Assembly (NCBI RefSeq): GCF_029633865.1
Contig: NC_079213.1
Coordinates: forward strand, 110,632,836 to 110,696,835
DNA length: 64,000 nt
From: Lampris incognitus
Taxonomy: Eukaryota > Chordata > Actinopteri > Lampriformes > Lampridae
Direction of reading: 5' to 3'
Position 1 is the first letter of the stretch; the number at the start of each line of letters is the position of its first letter. The notes beneath the pieces were generated by a model. That model made no database searches, was not told the origin of the DNA, and was given only the letters and a program-made list of their open reading frames with translations. The position numbers and the translations under genes are program-made. Shown one piece after another: positions 1 to 13,299 of the stretch.

Positions 1-2
1 CC

Positions 3-79
3 AACCGTGTGGCGATAGGTGATGACTTCATCGCTCTGCAGCCTCTGTCCAGAGCCAAGAGCCAGCTGGGCAAAATTAG
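3..79 (+). CDS. Exon-like segment at window edge, unknown gene
   Basis: An open stretch from the window edge reads NRVAIGDDFIALQPLSRAKS and on to GKI, ending at AG|GTAGAG, a moderate donor. It looks protein-like, but I do not recognise it and cannot connect its phase to the next candidate exon. It may belong to the plus-strand gene ending near 13.3 kb. Confidence 0.3.
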
Positions 80-3000
80 GTAGAGGAGAGGAGACTTAAA
101 CCAGCCCTGGGCTCACAATTCGATATTAGAATGAAGTCAAATACTGAAGCAGTAACAGGAGTGCGTTACTGAAAGGCAGTGTTTCATCCATCCATCCATT
201 ATCCGAACCACTTATCCTGCTCTCTGGGTCGCAGGGGTGCTGGAGCCTATCCCAGCAGTCATTGGGCGGCAGGCAGGCAGACACCCTGGGCAGGCCGCCA
301 GGCCATCACAGGGCAAAAGCAGTGTTTCACTTAAATAATATTCCTAGCTTATGATAACCACACGTTTCTCTGTGTTTCACTTAACAGTCACTCACCTATA
401 TTTTCTGCCCTGTTAACCGTACTGATTGCTGATGTGACTTGCTTTCATTTCGCTTCTGTTGGGCTGAAAATCGAAATTAGAACCCTTTCATCATTAGTCA
501 GAACACAGGTCACACATCAGGACACACAAGCAGGGCAGTCATGAGTTCATATATCTTACAGAGCGAACCATGAAAATTAAATCTCGTAACAAGTGGTGAT
601 TGACCATGCTTTGACCTCTCTCAGAAGTAAAGGAACAGCCCAGATAAAGTGCGGTGGCCAGATCCTCTGCCTGTGGAGCCACATGTGCGTCCCCACTTGC
701 CGAGGATCAAATTCTCTCCGAGCTCTCCCAACTGCCAGTTCTCATAGACTCCCTGTTATCTCAGTGAAGTGAGTGTGTTGCCCACTCTCTTATTTTAATA
801 AATGACTGACTGAATTAATAAATGGCTCGAACAGCCTCAAAAAGGTGGAAACATTGCTTTACAGAACAAGCACTCCTGTTGTTTTTGGGTGTCAAACCAT
901 TTTTAAATGCTACTTTCCCAGGTCTGGTCTCTATTCCAGCTATCTGTTACTGGGTCCTAATTCCAACTGACAACATGCAGGCTGCAACAGGCTGGATTTA
1001 CACAGGAAGACACATTCAGACTGTTAAAGGCACCATGTGTGATTTTATTCAACTCCTGGTCCTTAATGTTCAGAGATGTGAAAACAAGATAGCAAAGCAA
1101 GCACGACTAACAAATTTACGTAGAAAGATAGTGGACCGACAGCATGTTTGCCAGCATCAACCGTTTTCAGATGAGACAAGTCTTTCAGTAGCGAGGTGTC
1201 AAGCCACAACAGAGCGAACTTAGCCGGCCCTGCTCTTGAGTTTTTGAAACGGAAAACTTGGGCGTGGGGGGTCTGAGCTGTTTACCTCGTTTCAGTCAGT
1301 ATCATTTACCAACCTCTGCTGTTATTCATTAGTCATAACAAGTCAGAAAAGCCCAAATATCACACGTGGTATGCACCATGCTATACCATACCCACTACCT
1401 CTTAATCCAAAAATGAGAAAATGCAGATTATGTAGGGGTAAAAATCCGATTATTCTCCTCCTGTGTGAATCCAGCAGTAGAGTCCTAAGTTTATTTTCTC
1501 CTTCCGCTGCAGTATAATCACTGATCTAAGGCTGTACGTTTAAAACATGACTTCACTCATTTGGTTGGACATAGGAATTTTGAGTCAAAGCTTTTCGACG
1601 ATGTGCTTTCTCATTGACTTGTGATAGACGAGTGATTAATTCCCAGCCAAAAATGAGAAGTGGAGACATGTCAGGTAGTGTAGAAGGAAGGAGAGGACTG
1701 TTGTAAAAATGCATGTTAGTCATGTTGGAACAGGGCCATTTGTGTCTTGTCTGTGACTGCATGCCCAGAAAAAGCCAACCAGCATTCTCAGGGGAGGGGG
1801 AGGGGGCTGGGGGGGGGTTACCATTGGGTGATTGATCTGTTTTCACACATTGCTGCTACCCAACGCATGTCTGGCATTCTTGTTGAAAGCTGACATAGTG
1901 AATGTGTTTCAGACATCCCCCCTTCATTCCTGTATGTTGTAGCACGATACAGTTCATAATTCACGTCTTACTGCATGAAGAACCAAGTGAATGAGGAAAT
2001 GTTAAATTGGATTGGAAACTTTGCTTACTCCAGTCTTTCCCCACATGGCTTCGTAAAAAAATAATCCTATTCTCCTGTGCATGGACACACTTTAAACTGA
2101 CCTGCTACCAGTTTGGGGTCAGAAGCCGTCATATGAGAAGCACAGCTCTAAATAACGCCCACCACCTGAATCAAGCCAAAGTCAGTGCACTTGACCACTG
2201 TCTAATACCATTTCAACTAGTGGGTTCATTGCACAACCACAGGCTGGCATGCCACACTGCACAGCATGGAGCAATGTCTCTATTGAGCATGGTGTGTTGT
2301 CAACGCACAGGACTGTAAAACCCTAATCATCCTATAGCATGGTGCAGGCCGACTGATCACCCCTTTCTCTAGCATGGAACATTTGCAGAGCCCATATATA
2401 CCTCAGGCTTACATTAGTCAGATATACAGACCATTCATTCCTCTCAACAAACACAACGACCCAGCCACCTGTATGGTGCAGCCCAACAAAACAAGACTGA
2501 AACTCCACTACAAATGCATGACTGACTCTTGAACCAGTCTGGTAGTCCTCGTGGGGCGGCATGGTACAGTCTTGTTATAGCATGGTATGACTGAGTTATG
2601 ACTGCTTCTTAGTGTCACTTAGTGAGAGCATGCTAACAGTTCCTGAGCTTTCTTTTGACAAAGGGAAAATTCTCCCCGAGTTGATTTCACATGAAATTTC
2701 TGAGATCTTTTGCAGTTACCATGAACACCTTTTAGCTTTAATAGATTTCTCAGGTTGCGTGATGAATAACTACCTCAGACCATAGTCACATAAGTTATGT
2801 TTGAGGGTGAATTTGAACTGTCTTGAAAGTTAGTATTTTTCCAAGGCAAAATTTGACTGTATGTATATCTGAATCTTGAGAACATAGCCTTTTTGATGGC
2901 GATGTTGTGCTATAAAACACTACAACCAGTAGCTTTCTTAGTTTACACTATTGCTAATATGTGGCTGTAAAAGAGAATGATGCTAGTATTCAGGCCTCAA

Positions 3001-4207
3001 CAATGGACCATCGTGTATTTGTATTGTGCTTTTCATAATGCTCTTAGTCACAAATAATAAAGGCAGGATTGTGTTTACCCTACCAATACAATGAGCCAAA
3101 AAAAAAAAATTGCCATTCTGATAATCAACATAGCTATCTTGTGTGTGATGGTATAAATTAAGAGAGAGTTGAAAGCACATACTGTTGTGATTCCATATCC
3201 CTAATCATTTGTTTCCCCCTAATTCAGTTGTTTGTGGAAGCCATGCTGTATGCTCTTTCTAAATTCAAAATTAACGAAAGTATTCAGTAATGTAATATGT
3301 TCACTTCACTTGAAAGAGTTCCGGTAACATTCAATAGCATTGTTCCTAATTAGATTAGGGGCAGGTAATCACAAAGATGCCTCAGGGCTTTTCTGTTGTT
3401 TGTCTTCTCTGTCGGTCTTATAGAGTCAGAAAATAGGTTAATTGGTTTGGACACCAATAGATTTGCTCTCCTCTCTGCATGGAAAAGCCTTTTCCCTAGA
3501 GATAACTGTCTTATGGCTACAGTTTCTTTTCCTGCTGCTCATTTGCTGAGAGCTACAGCTACTAATCTGTACGATGGCCTTTTTGCCAAAATGTTCCCTT
3601 GTCTGTTCTCCTGTGTGAAAGGAAAGCCCTCTTCTGGTGAACTCATCGACCCTTTTCAAATTTCTGGCTGTGCTTTTCGAGCAGTAATGTCTGATTATAT
3701 CCTCCTGGCACAATCCCACTTGAAATAAAGTTCACAAGTGCAAACGGGAATTAGAGCAGAGAGGTGTCTTGTGTCAAACAGCAGGACTCAGTAGTTGTTA
3801 TTTCTATTACGTCTTCTTGTAAGCTAGGCTTTTTCTCCAAACTCATTTGTTTGTTCGACGATAGCTGGTGAGTGACCTGGAGAAGGGCTTCAAAAGAGGG
3901 GAGACAGCTGTTGGTTTGGACTACGTCTGTATGTGCTGTATGTATTTTATGAGCACACCAGACAGCCAGAAAGATGTGAAGTGGAGTTCCCCTTCTACTG
4001 CGCTGAGACTTGACAGACCTATTGACTGACCAGCTATTTGGCTTGCTTGCTTGCTGACAAACTAACCAACCCACTGGCTGATGACCTGATCAATGGGCTG
4101 TTTCTTTTGCGAGCTGGATGGTTGTCTTAGCGACTAGCTTGCATATCTGATGAGTTGTCTGACTGACTGGCCAGCAGAGCTTACTGTTAGCGTCTTTTGT
4201 CCCCCAG
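80..4207. other. Intron or intergenic DNA, no supported gene
   Basis: Unique-looking sequence apart from a SINE-family fragment at 185-315. The longest open frame (822-1223) has no splice context, no recognisable motif and no codon pattern that supports coding. Confidence 0.5.
185..315 (-). mobile_element. SINE-family fragment (same family as 49565-49935)
   Basis: Shares CATCCATCCATTATCC, GGAGCCTATCCCAGCAGTCA and GACACCCTGG with the longer copy at 49565-49935. Only the tail-side part is present; the tRNA-like head is missing. Confidence 0.75.
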
Positions 4208-4348
4208 ATGGAAGAGGATGAGGTTTCAATCGGCCCAGAATATGACCCTGTTAAAACCCAGCGGAGCCCAGGGGAGGACAGTTGGCACCTGCTAGCTCCT
4301 TATCCTTCCCCTGCTGCCCCCGAACCAGGCCCCTGCTCCCCTAGGTAG
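4208..4348 (+). CDS. Exon-like segment after a strong acceptor, unknown gene
   Basis: TTTTGTCCCCCAG precedes an open reading of 46 codons starting MEEDEVSIGPEYDPVKTQRS, rich in Pro, Ser and acidic residues, and ending in TAG. A donor-like AG|GTAGTA overlaps the stop. It could be an alternative last exon or a disordered segment of the plus-strand gene. The phase does not match the segment at the window edge. Confidence 0.3.
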   Translation: MEEDEVSIGPEYDPVKTQRSPGEDSWHLLAPYPSPAAPEPGPCSPR

Positions 4349-7329
4349 TAGCACACTCACCCCCATTATCCCCTGTTCTGTCTCTGACCTGCCTGGAGAG
4401 GATGTTATAACCCCCCCAACACTCTGAGGATCATGTCATACCCAGCCCTGTTACTATCATACCCATTCCCCGTTACTATTGCCCCATGCTGTTCTACACC
4501 AGACTGTCCCCCATAATGTTGCCGCCTCCTCACTGCTAGCTGGCCTTCTTCATGTCTGTGTAAAAACCAGAACCCCACTCCACTGCCTGGTTTTGATTAC
4601 ATCCATCCTTTCTCCAGCTTTGTCAGCACAGCTCTCCATGCCGTCCCTCCCCACCTTCCACCTCTACACTGCACTTTCTCCTCTCTGTAGCCACAGGAAG
4701 CCCTGCCCCATATCCCTCCCCATTGCCCCTGCCGCCATGACTCACCTGATCCATCCCTCCTCCCCTGGTTTCAACTCTTCCATTCCTCCCATTGATATGA
4801 AATGGTTCACAGTGTTTAGATAGAGAGAATGCTGTTGGCATGTTGGCTTTGTTGTCCTCTCTATGTTGTCCTGTAACCATCTACCCCCCCTCCCCCCCAC
4901 CATGCCTGCATTCTGTATGTAACTCACCACTGGAACAGGAATGTTACTGTTGTCAAAGTCCTGGTTTTGATGTGATTATGAACCTGTTAACCTTTATTTT
5001 CCTGAATAAGATCCCTTATTATTTTTTATTTAAGTTTATTGTCACATCAGAAGTCATTTTTTTTGGATTGGGTTTGGTTTTCCTGCTGATTTAAGAACAT
5101 TCAAAAGTGTTCTTTAAGTGGAGATGCAAAATGATTCTCCAGCCCACGGATTATTAAGATGTTCTCACACGGAGGACTACAGATGAATTTGATTTCAGCC
5201 ACTTATTTCCTCCTCTGGTTGTGTAAACCATCATAATACAGTATTAAATGAAGTGACAGCAACCCCCCCCCCCCGTAGGCCCTGTGGAAACCCTTCTGGC
5301 GTCTGCCAGATCGCCAAAACTCGTGCTACATCTTATAGCTCACTGCAGCTAATATGATATATCCACCAGTTGTCACCTCTCTTGTTCTCACTGGTAATTT
5401 AATGGTTTAAGTTGTATGTACTTTAAGTTATCAAAGGGATTATATAATTAGCAGTGAATAGCTTTTATTTTTAATATGCTTCTGGACACGTAAATAGTTT
5501 CATTTTGACATCTTGGAGAGAACCACCTTTTAAAACATTTGAAAAGCATTCAATTTAAGTATATTGGAATTTCACTTACAACACAGCAATGTGAGAAATG
5601 CCAAATGGGGGATGAATATTACCTGTATTTGCAAGGTTGAGACATACAAAGTAGTTAAGAGTTGGACTGAACTATTGTAACTTTTTGCACAGTAACTACT
5701 GATGGTATTAAAACGGCACTGTTGCTAACAGTTTATATAACATTACATTTTTCTTGCGGTATTTCAAATATGAGTCTGGCAGTACTAAATCTGCCAAAGA
5801 TTCCAAATATTCATAATCTATTAGAGATGCTTGACACAGCCAGAGTCATTCATATTCAACAGTCTGCATTTTCCCATCAGCTGCCAAGAGGTTTGGTATG
5901 TGCCAGTTGTGTCTCCGGCGTCTGCTGCAGAGAGATGCTACCTCGTCAACTGTAGAATTAGGCACAAGTGTTTTAGAGCAATAAAACGGATGCTTTTTGC
6001 TCCCAGCCACTAACTCGCAATAGGTGACAAACCGTCACCAGCAGCGTCTGTGGACAGAACATTGTCTTTTAAAGGGCAACAATTTCAGACTGATTCGCAA
6101 GACTCAGAATTTCTTACAGGTAATTTGGAAATACTGATTCTAGACACTTGACCAAGAGCTCAACATATTCAACCCGCACTTTGATTAAGGAGCAGATGAA
6201 AGCTTGGGAAACGTAGCCTGGAAATGGTAACGGCTTCTCCACTTTAATCTGTTGAGATCATTTTGCTGTATTTCAACCGTAGAACTTGAAGCACTTCTGT
6301 AGACGATGTCTGCTTATTATGTTATAAAGTACTGTGTAGTGCCGACATCGAGGTGGGTAGGACAACGATCGATTTGACCCAACCTCAGGTCTTTCTTCTT
6401 TTTGTGTTACTAATTTATGACTGTACCATGCAGTGTCATCTTCCTATGTAGTGAGAGTAGCCACGCAGCACAGACTAGATGAGTGTAACCTCACACCCGA
6501 GCTATAGTCTCTATTCAGTACTTTTTCTGTCTATATCTGCTCTTTGCCCTCCTCTCCTCTTTTCCTTCCATCACTCACTCCTTCCTTCGTTCTTTGGTGC
6601 TGACTCAGATGAATGGAGACTTGATCCCCCGCTCCACCCTCACAGGTCGACAGCTTTCCTTTCACATATCCGTTGGCTGCTGTTCCGCAGCCTCTTAGGG
6701 CAGAAGTGAGGGCAGTAGTCTTGATGATGGCTGGTGATTATAGCGATGACAAAACGACATGGCATTTGATCGTATTCTCGCTTGTGAATCTGATGGGTAA
6801 CACCTCTGGTTTCTTGAAATCAGGCTATTTTGTCTATGATGACTTTGACCCCGTCTCTAACCGGCATTAAAGAACACAAATCACTTCAAGCAGATCACTT
6901 CCGACATTTTCTTTTACTTATCCAGTTATTTTTTGTTGTTGTTAATTTTCAGGTTTAATTCTGTATTTATTTGAGATGTGTTCAGTCCTCCATTCCTGTA
7001 TGTTTTGAGTTTTAACTCCTCATCAGTGTTTGTGAGGCAGCATGTGCCGTGTCACCTTGCTGTTACCCACATCGGTCTATCACAACTTGCTGTGATTCTG
7101 TACACTGTTTTGCACTGTTTATAATTTTTTCTTTGGCCTCTTTCCCACTCCCTCCTTTTCTTTGTGTCACACCTTTCCCCCACTGTCCTGCATTTACTCT
7201 CACTCTCTCCCTCTTCTAATCTTTTACCGTTTCTTCACTCTGCCCCCCCCCCCCTTATCTCTCCTTCTGCCTGCACTCTTTTTCATCCCTGTCTCCTTCC
7301 TTGTCTCCCAGTCTTTACCCTCCTCCCAG
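4349..7329 (+). other. Probable intron; one possible micro-exon
   Basis: Nothing recognisable except a 37-base segment at 6609-6645 after a strong pyrimidine tract and TGACTCAG, reading MNGDLIPRSTLT before a weak donor GTCGAC. Its phase does not join 7330-7475, so it is only a possibility. Confidence 0.35.
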
Positions 7330-7475
7330 GCGCAGACCCTCAGCTGTGTGGAATCCCTGTGCTGCTACCAACATGGGCAGAGCGGCTGTGCCCGCCTGGC
7401 ACACCTGCTGGAGCAAATGACCGGGCAGTGCCAGGCCAGCGCCAACCATTGCCACACCTCCAGCAACGGCAGCAG
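7330..7475 (+). CDS. Penultimate coding exon of an unrecognised plus-strand gene
   Basis: A long pyrimidine tract ends in CCTCCCAG, followed by 48 open codons starting AQTLSCVESLCCYQHGQSGC and including LAHLLEQMTGQCQ, with two leftover bases before donor GTGGGG. Cysteine-rich, no membrane segment. These two bases plus the terminal exon at 13221 give a clean in-phase join. I do not recognise the family. Confidence 0.5.
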
Positions 7476-10400
7476 GTGGGGGTGGGGTGGGTGACAACAA
7501 CGACAGTGATGATGATAAGATGATATAAATACTGACGATCACATCTCCGTAGAATGGCCCGCAGGCCAGATTTCAACTGTTTGCGTTTGCACCGGAGCAG
7601 GCTTTCTGGCTGTAGAATCCAGCCACGGTTTATCCTGCAAATCCAGAATAGGATGAGCATAGAGTTAGGGAGGAAAGGCTCTGTGTTTTCATGTTTATCC
7701 GAGAGGGAGTTACGAAAAAGCTCGAGACTAGCCGAAAAGTGCACCTTGTTGTAGGCTGAAACCAAATATTCAGACTGTTGGATTAAGCTATCTCTGACTC
7801 CATTAACATTTTCTAGCTCGGTTGCAGTCCTTGAGGGCTCAGTCTTAGAGTCTGGATGTTGTTTAGCCAGAGGGAAAGATGTGCTGATCCCCTTATCCAC
7901 AGGAGCATTCTGTGGCACATGTAGAAGTAATGAATCCTATGAGAACCATAGAAACCAGTGGCTCTTTATGGGATGGTACTGCCGTGTATTGTGCATACTG
8001 TAGCATGCCATTGTGGATTCTTAGGGGCCTTATCGAGGAACTATGTAGGAGTCAAGTGTGTGTATAAGGCCTTTGGAGACCTTTATTTATTGTGCTGTTA
8101 TATACTGGTATTAAATCATGGCTCCCAGTAGGTCTTGCCAGTCCACTATTTAACCACTCTTGTCTATATAGCCCATAGGTTAAGGGCAGGTCTGTGTCTG
8201 ATCCATCTACATTATGGATATGTCTGTCTTTTCTCTGTCTGTCCACACTGTTCCCCTTTTCCTGTTTTTATTCTATCCTTGACATCAAAGTAGAAGTTTG
8301 GCCAGAGAACCTAAAAGTTGTAGGTCCCGATGACGAAACTTAAATGCACTTTTACACATTTACAAACGAGTCTGTTATCTGTATGCTACCTTTTGTGGCT
8401 CATGTTTTGTCCTGCCTGTCCTGTTCCTTTCGGGGCTTCTTGACAATAGATTAGGCCCAAAAATATAATGGTTAGTCAAAAACAGTGTAAATCATCTGAC
8501 CAGCAAACAACAAACATCTCTCATGTTAACTTGCGGTGGGTTAAACCAAGAATGCTTCTGAAAATCCTGTCTCCGTGAAAACAGTTGGAATTTCTTGCTG
8601 GGGAACGGGGTCGTTGGCTGTCACCTGACCTCTCTGTAAGACAGATGGGCCTGGTTGGGTCCTCTGTGGCTTGCCCACTCAGCTGTTTCAGCGTCATTGT
8701 GCTGTCCTTTCTAAGTCCCGGTGACTCGGAGCTTATTGATTATTTGACCTTATCAGCCCTTTCTGCTGTCCGATCGGATACCCGGGGACGCAGAATATTG
8801 ATTACAGCGCTGATCAAGAGGAAGCATTTTTGTTGTACTGTGTGTGCATGTTTCTCAAAGGCCTTGCCACAAGTTGGTGTTTGAGAACTTGTGTGCATGT
8901 GTACGTGTGTGTGCATGTGTGTGTGTGTGTGTGTGTGTGTGTAGTATCTGTGGGTACTGACAGCATGCAGTTCAAATAAGAGATGCACTGTTCACTGGCT
9001 GACTGGATCTAATGATGTTGCCTCTTCCATGTTAGGTGTCTTTGTCTGTGCCAGGTTTGTTTCCAAACATTACAAACTTAATAGTGTTAATTCAACCTGC
9101 AAGGAGTGCAAAATAAGACCGTGTTATGTCCTCGGTCATTTGTTAGATGTTGGCGGTTGGTACGCACCTTGCACCAATCATCAATCCACTCACTCCCACT
9201 GTTGCCAGGGGAAATTGTCCAATTGGAAAAGGAAATTGTAGACTTGCAAATCTGGTATGATTGGCCCAGGGTCACAGTACCTCAGAATCTGTTATTGGAT
9301 TTAATTAAAATTCTCAATCCATGTTCGATTGATTTTTTTTTTCTTCTTCTTTTTACCTGGCGCAAACAATGCCAAGAATTGGATTATCTCAAAAGTGCAC
9401 ACAGCAGCCATCTTGTACTCCCAGCAGGCAAGGCAGGAATGCTAACGTAATTTAAAAGCTTGGCTCAGGTCAGTTGTAAAGGACACCGGCTTGGGCGTTT
9501 AACAGAACAGACTCGACCTGATGTTTTCTAGAGTTTTAAGATTTAGCCCTACGCTCAACCTAAACTCTCTCTCCTCTTCACCACGCTTCTCTTCTTTTCC
9601 CTCTCACCTTGTGTCCGCTCCTTGTAGCTAACACTTCTCCTTTTTCTGACTTCATATCTCGTCTCCTCCTTTCCTCACCTCTGTTCCTTCCATTGTCTCT
9701 CTACCCCCCCACCCCCACCCCCGTCCTCTCTCACACGACGCCATCCATTACCTGGGACCCCTCTCTTACGCCTCCTGGGGAGGGGGCCCCACATTTGGCC
9801 TTAACGCTAGGATACTGCCATAAGCGGGAGGGGTATATATATCCAACTAGTGCTAATATAACATGCTTGATGACCGAAAGGTGAAATTCAGCAAACATAT
9901 ATACACCTTATATAGTCCATATATCTCTCTCATATATTGGAAGCCCAATTATAGTCGGCTGCTTGACTTGCCGTGCTGTTGCAGTGTTGAATGTGAGCTC
10001 GTGCTTAAATGTGGTTAGGAGGATAAAGCAGGAAGAGACATGGGTGTCTAGGTACAGGTCGACACCTGCAGTTCATTGACTGCCTCCTTGACATCCCTTG
10101 CCTCCTCCTCTTCTCCTGTATTAAGCGGGAACATGCACTAAAATAGAGGCGTTGCTGGGAAGTGTAGTCTCGGAAAGTGGAACTCATTAAGTCTTTTTGC
10201 TACTTCCTATATCTTGTAGTCTTTTTCTACTTAATCCTGAAGCCTTATATGAGCTTCTGAGAAGAGGCCAACTTCGTGGGTGTGCTTGCTGTATAACCTG
10301 GGGCGTTCTAGGCAGGTGGAGTTTTCTCTTTTCAGCAAAATTCATTTTTCATAGACCCAAATGACACTACTCCGCCCTCTCAGACCTCCACAGGTTACAA

Positions 10401-11987
10401 AACAAGCATTCCCAGATTGTCTTGTTGCATGGGGGCTGCTGTTGCCTTTGGTATTTTGTATACAAAGTAACCTAGTGTGTGTTTGTGCCCCCTCGCCGCA
10501 GTACGCAGTCTTTTCCTCCAGCACTTCTTTTCTTATCTCCCTCTCTGTCTTCATTCTCTGTGTCCCTTAGTCCCTTGTGTGAAATCTGCATAATGTTGTT
10601 GAACCTTCCTGTTAAATTATTCATGTGCTGTCCAAGTCCTCTGTGAACTGTCTTGCCAGAAATCTGCCTGTTTTCTCCTCTCCTGGGGTTTCTGTGTTGC
10701 CACTTGCTTATCCCAAACGCACTTTCGTAATTATGTCTCCTCGTTCCATTGTAATCTAGAAAGCAAACAGGTTTTTAGCCCTAGGATGTGTTTGTTTACC
10801 CCAGCCCATACAGATGCCAGTCTGGTGGCGTTAGCCCGATGTAGCTCATGGGAGTACCTCCAGTCAAACCACCATTTAGAGTCATCCGCCCTCGGCTTTC
10901 TTAAGTCCTGTTCACCAGGTCTTAAAACGGTTGTCTTCACATCACATCGCAGGCTTAAACGGATAGTTGTGAGCGGTACTGGGAAAGAAGTAAGCTGACA
11001 GTATAACTAACATTCAGAGTCGTAAAAACGTCAGAGTAATTTGGTAGACGGGGTAGACGAGAGAGGTGCCTGAAACGGGACAAGAAAATCCCATCTGACC
11101 TAGTACAGATCTGAAGTTGCATCTGAAAACAGACGATACAACCGTTCTTCCGCAGTATTTAGCTGATATAAAGCTAATCTGTCGTGTGAAGGCTGTTTGT
11201 GCACGTGTCAGTCTGCAGTCGGTCTAGTGGCGTGAAGGAGATTCCAGGCAGACCAGTGCCGAGTGTCGCTGCTCCTCCCCGCTTGTGTTTCGAGGAGGTG
11301 GCCATAAGAATCAGCTCCGATTCCACTTCGATGACCGGTGTGGTTCGTCTGTACTGACGGAAGCAGCCCTCTTTTGGAGTCCAGTAGTTCTGTTGGAATC
11401 GAGCCGGTGACATTGTTGGGTTGTAGTGGTCCACTATTACACCGCCTCTGCTGCTTCCAAATGTTAGTTATAATTGATCAGCCATTTGTCAGATAAAAGA
11501 AAAAAGATGAAACAAAATTGAACTCATGTTGTTGGTGGTATCTGATCTGGTGTGATTGTAGGTAAAATCGTCTTTTTACAGACTTCTCTATGGGTGGGGT
11601 TGAACTTGGCAGGGTAGCAACAGAACAAGACCACTGTGACTTCAATGTGGAGAGTCCTCCTTCTTCCAGGGCTCTGCCTTTTCTCTACACAGGAGTATTA
11701 TAGCTATTTTTTTTATCGAAATATACATATCTATATATTCAACGTGTACGAGATATATTTTTTGTAATAGCAGGAGAGTTATTTAGATAACCATGAACCT
11801 AACCTTAGGATATATATTGTACATGTCAAATATTAGCAGTAGTACTCCCGGTTATACTGAGGGCTCATGGTTAGCGTTGAAATGGAGTATTTGCACGAAT
11901 GTTGCTGCTGACAACTGGATGTTTTTGTTTGTTTTACTTGTGTTTTTCATCTCGGAGTTGAGTCTCACCTTGACTTCTTCCCCCCCT

Positions 11988-12025
11988 CAGTTCACCTGGA
12001 CACCACGCGGTGTCCAGGTGAACTG
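11988..12025. repeat. Perfect inverted repeat, 17 bp arms, 4-base loop
   Basis: Left arm CAGTTCACCTGGACACC (11988-12004), loop ACGC, right arm its exact reverse complement (12009-12025). A pyrimidine tract and CAG directly precede the palindrome. Confidence 0.95.
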
Positions 12026-13076
12026 ATGCAGCCTTCTGTGGCTTCCTTACCTGCATTGTTGAGCCTGCATCAAGACATCCCCCTCTCGTGGTCGCACAGT
12101 GTTTTGGTACAAAACTAGTCACCCGGCCTGAAGGTTTGTCCCCGGCCTACCCTGCGTGAGTTGACACACAGCGTCAGACACCCGGTCTGTAGCGACGAGA
12201 TGATAAGTAGACTAATCGACCAGTCAGTTGACAAAAAAAAAAGAAAAAAAAAAGAATCGATTATGACTTCGGGAATCGATTGAGCTTCGTCGTGTATCAA
12301 GTAAAAACATTTGCCGGGTAAAAAGTCGCCAACGCTGAGATGTTCTTGCCATCCTCCAACTCGCGCCGTTATAAAATGAATACTTTAAAGGTCTCTCGGC
12401 CGCTGGTCAGACGAAGTAAACCGTTTTAAGACGTCACTTTTGCATCCAATAAATACCCACCAGTTTGTGATGGGCATTTGTTATTATTGTTGACATCAGA
12501 TACGCTAATTGACTAATTGATAAATAATTGAAAGATGAAGTAATAGTGAATATAACTGTTAGATGCAGCAGCAGGGGATGATGATGCAGATGGAGCGGTG
12601 GTTTATGATTTGGGTAGTGTGACGCCAACCTCCCCTCCAGTATATTTGTGTTATAATTGGATTAAATTGGATCTAGTTTTTTTTAAAAACAAAAATAAGA
12701 TATAAACAAAACCACTGCAAAATCTTCATTATTAAAAATGTCAAACATTTTGCCTTGTGGGGGCAAAAAAATCAAGGAGAGTTTTGAGACACTCAACCGC
12801 CATCACATCCGTCATTAAGTCTCCACCCTCCATTCTTCCTGCTCATCGCCTCCTCTTAGCTCACTCATCCAGCCTGATTGTGTTAGGTTGTGTTTGAGGG
12901 AGGTGTCGTCACCTCGAAGAGAAATTACAGTTTTTCCAGACCGACGGTGCGTTAGCCAGTGACTGGCCAGCCCCGCCCCAGTGCCCACCCCCCCACCCCA
13001 CACTCACACACCACCTAACTTCCACTAGCTCTTTTCAATTGTTCTGGCTTCCTCTACTCTATCACTGATGCAAAAG

Positions 13077-13079
<3 letters not shown>

Positions 13080-13153
<74 letters not shown>
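13080..13153 (+). repeat. (CT)n microsatellite
   Basis: Uninterrupted CT dinucleotides over about 74 bases, ending roughly 65 bases before the terminal exon of the plus-strand gene. Confidence 0.95.
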
Positions 13154-13155
<2 letters not shown>

Positions 13156-13220
13156 CTGTTCTACACACACCTTCCAGACTCCCAGTCTCCTAACCCTCAG
13201 TCAATGCTGGCTGTTTTCAG

Positions 13221-13299
13221 GTCTTGGAGCGACCCAGAGAACTTCTCCAGCGACCGCAGTATCCTGACGCTGTCGCCCATCGATGGCTCCCAGTGCTGA
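13221..13299 (+). CDS. Terminal coding exon of the unrecognised plus-strand gene
   Basis: Acceptor GCTGTTTTCAG, then (after Arg completed from the previous exon) 25 codons SWSDPENFSSDRSILTLSPI, DGSQC and TGA at 13297-13299. The Ser/Asp-rich composition looks like a disordered C-terminus. No similarity recognised. Phase agreement with 7330-7475 is the main support. Confidence 0.5.

Larger units (their letters stand above)
7476..13220 (+). other. Probable last intron of the plus-strand gene
   Basis: Contains a (GT)n run at 8919-8941, a perfect 17 bp-stem palindrome at 11988-12025 and a (CT)n run at 13080-13153 that acts as pyrimidine-rich DNA about 70 bases before the last acceptor. No coding evidence seen. 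Confidence 0.45.

Noticed and set aside
822-1223. 133-codon open frame
   Set aside because: No splice context, no domain, composition like non-coding DNA.
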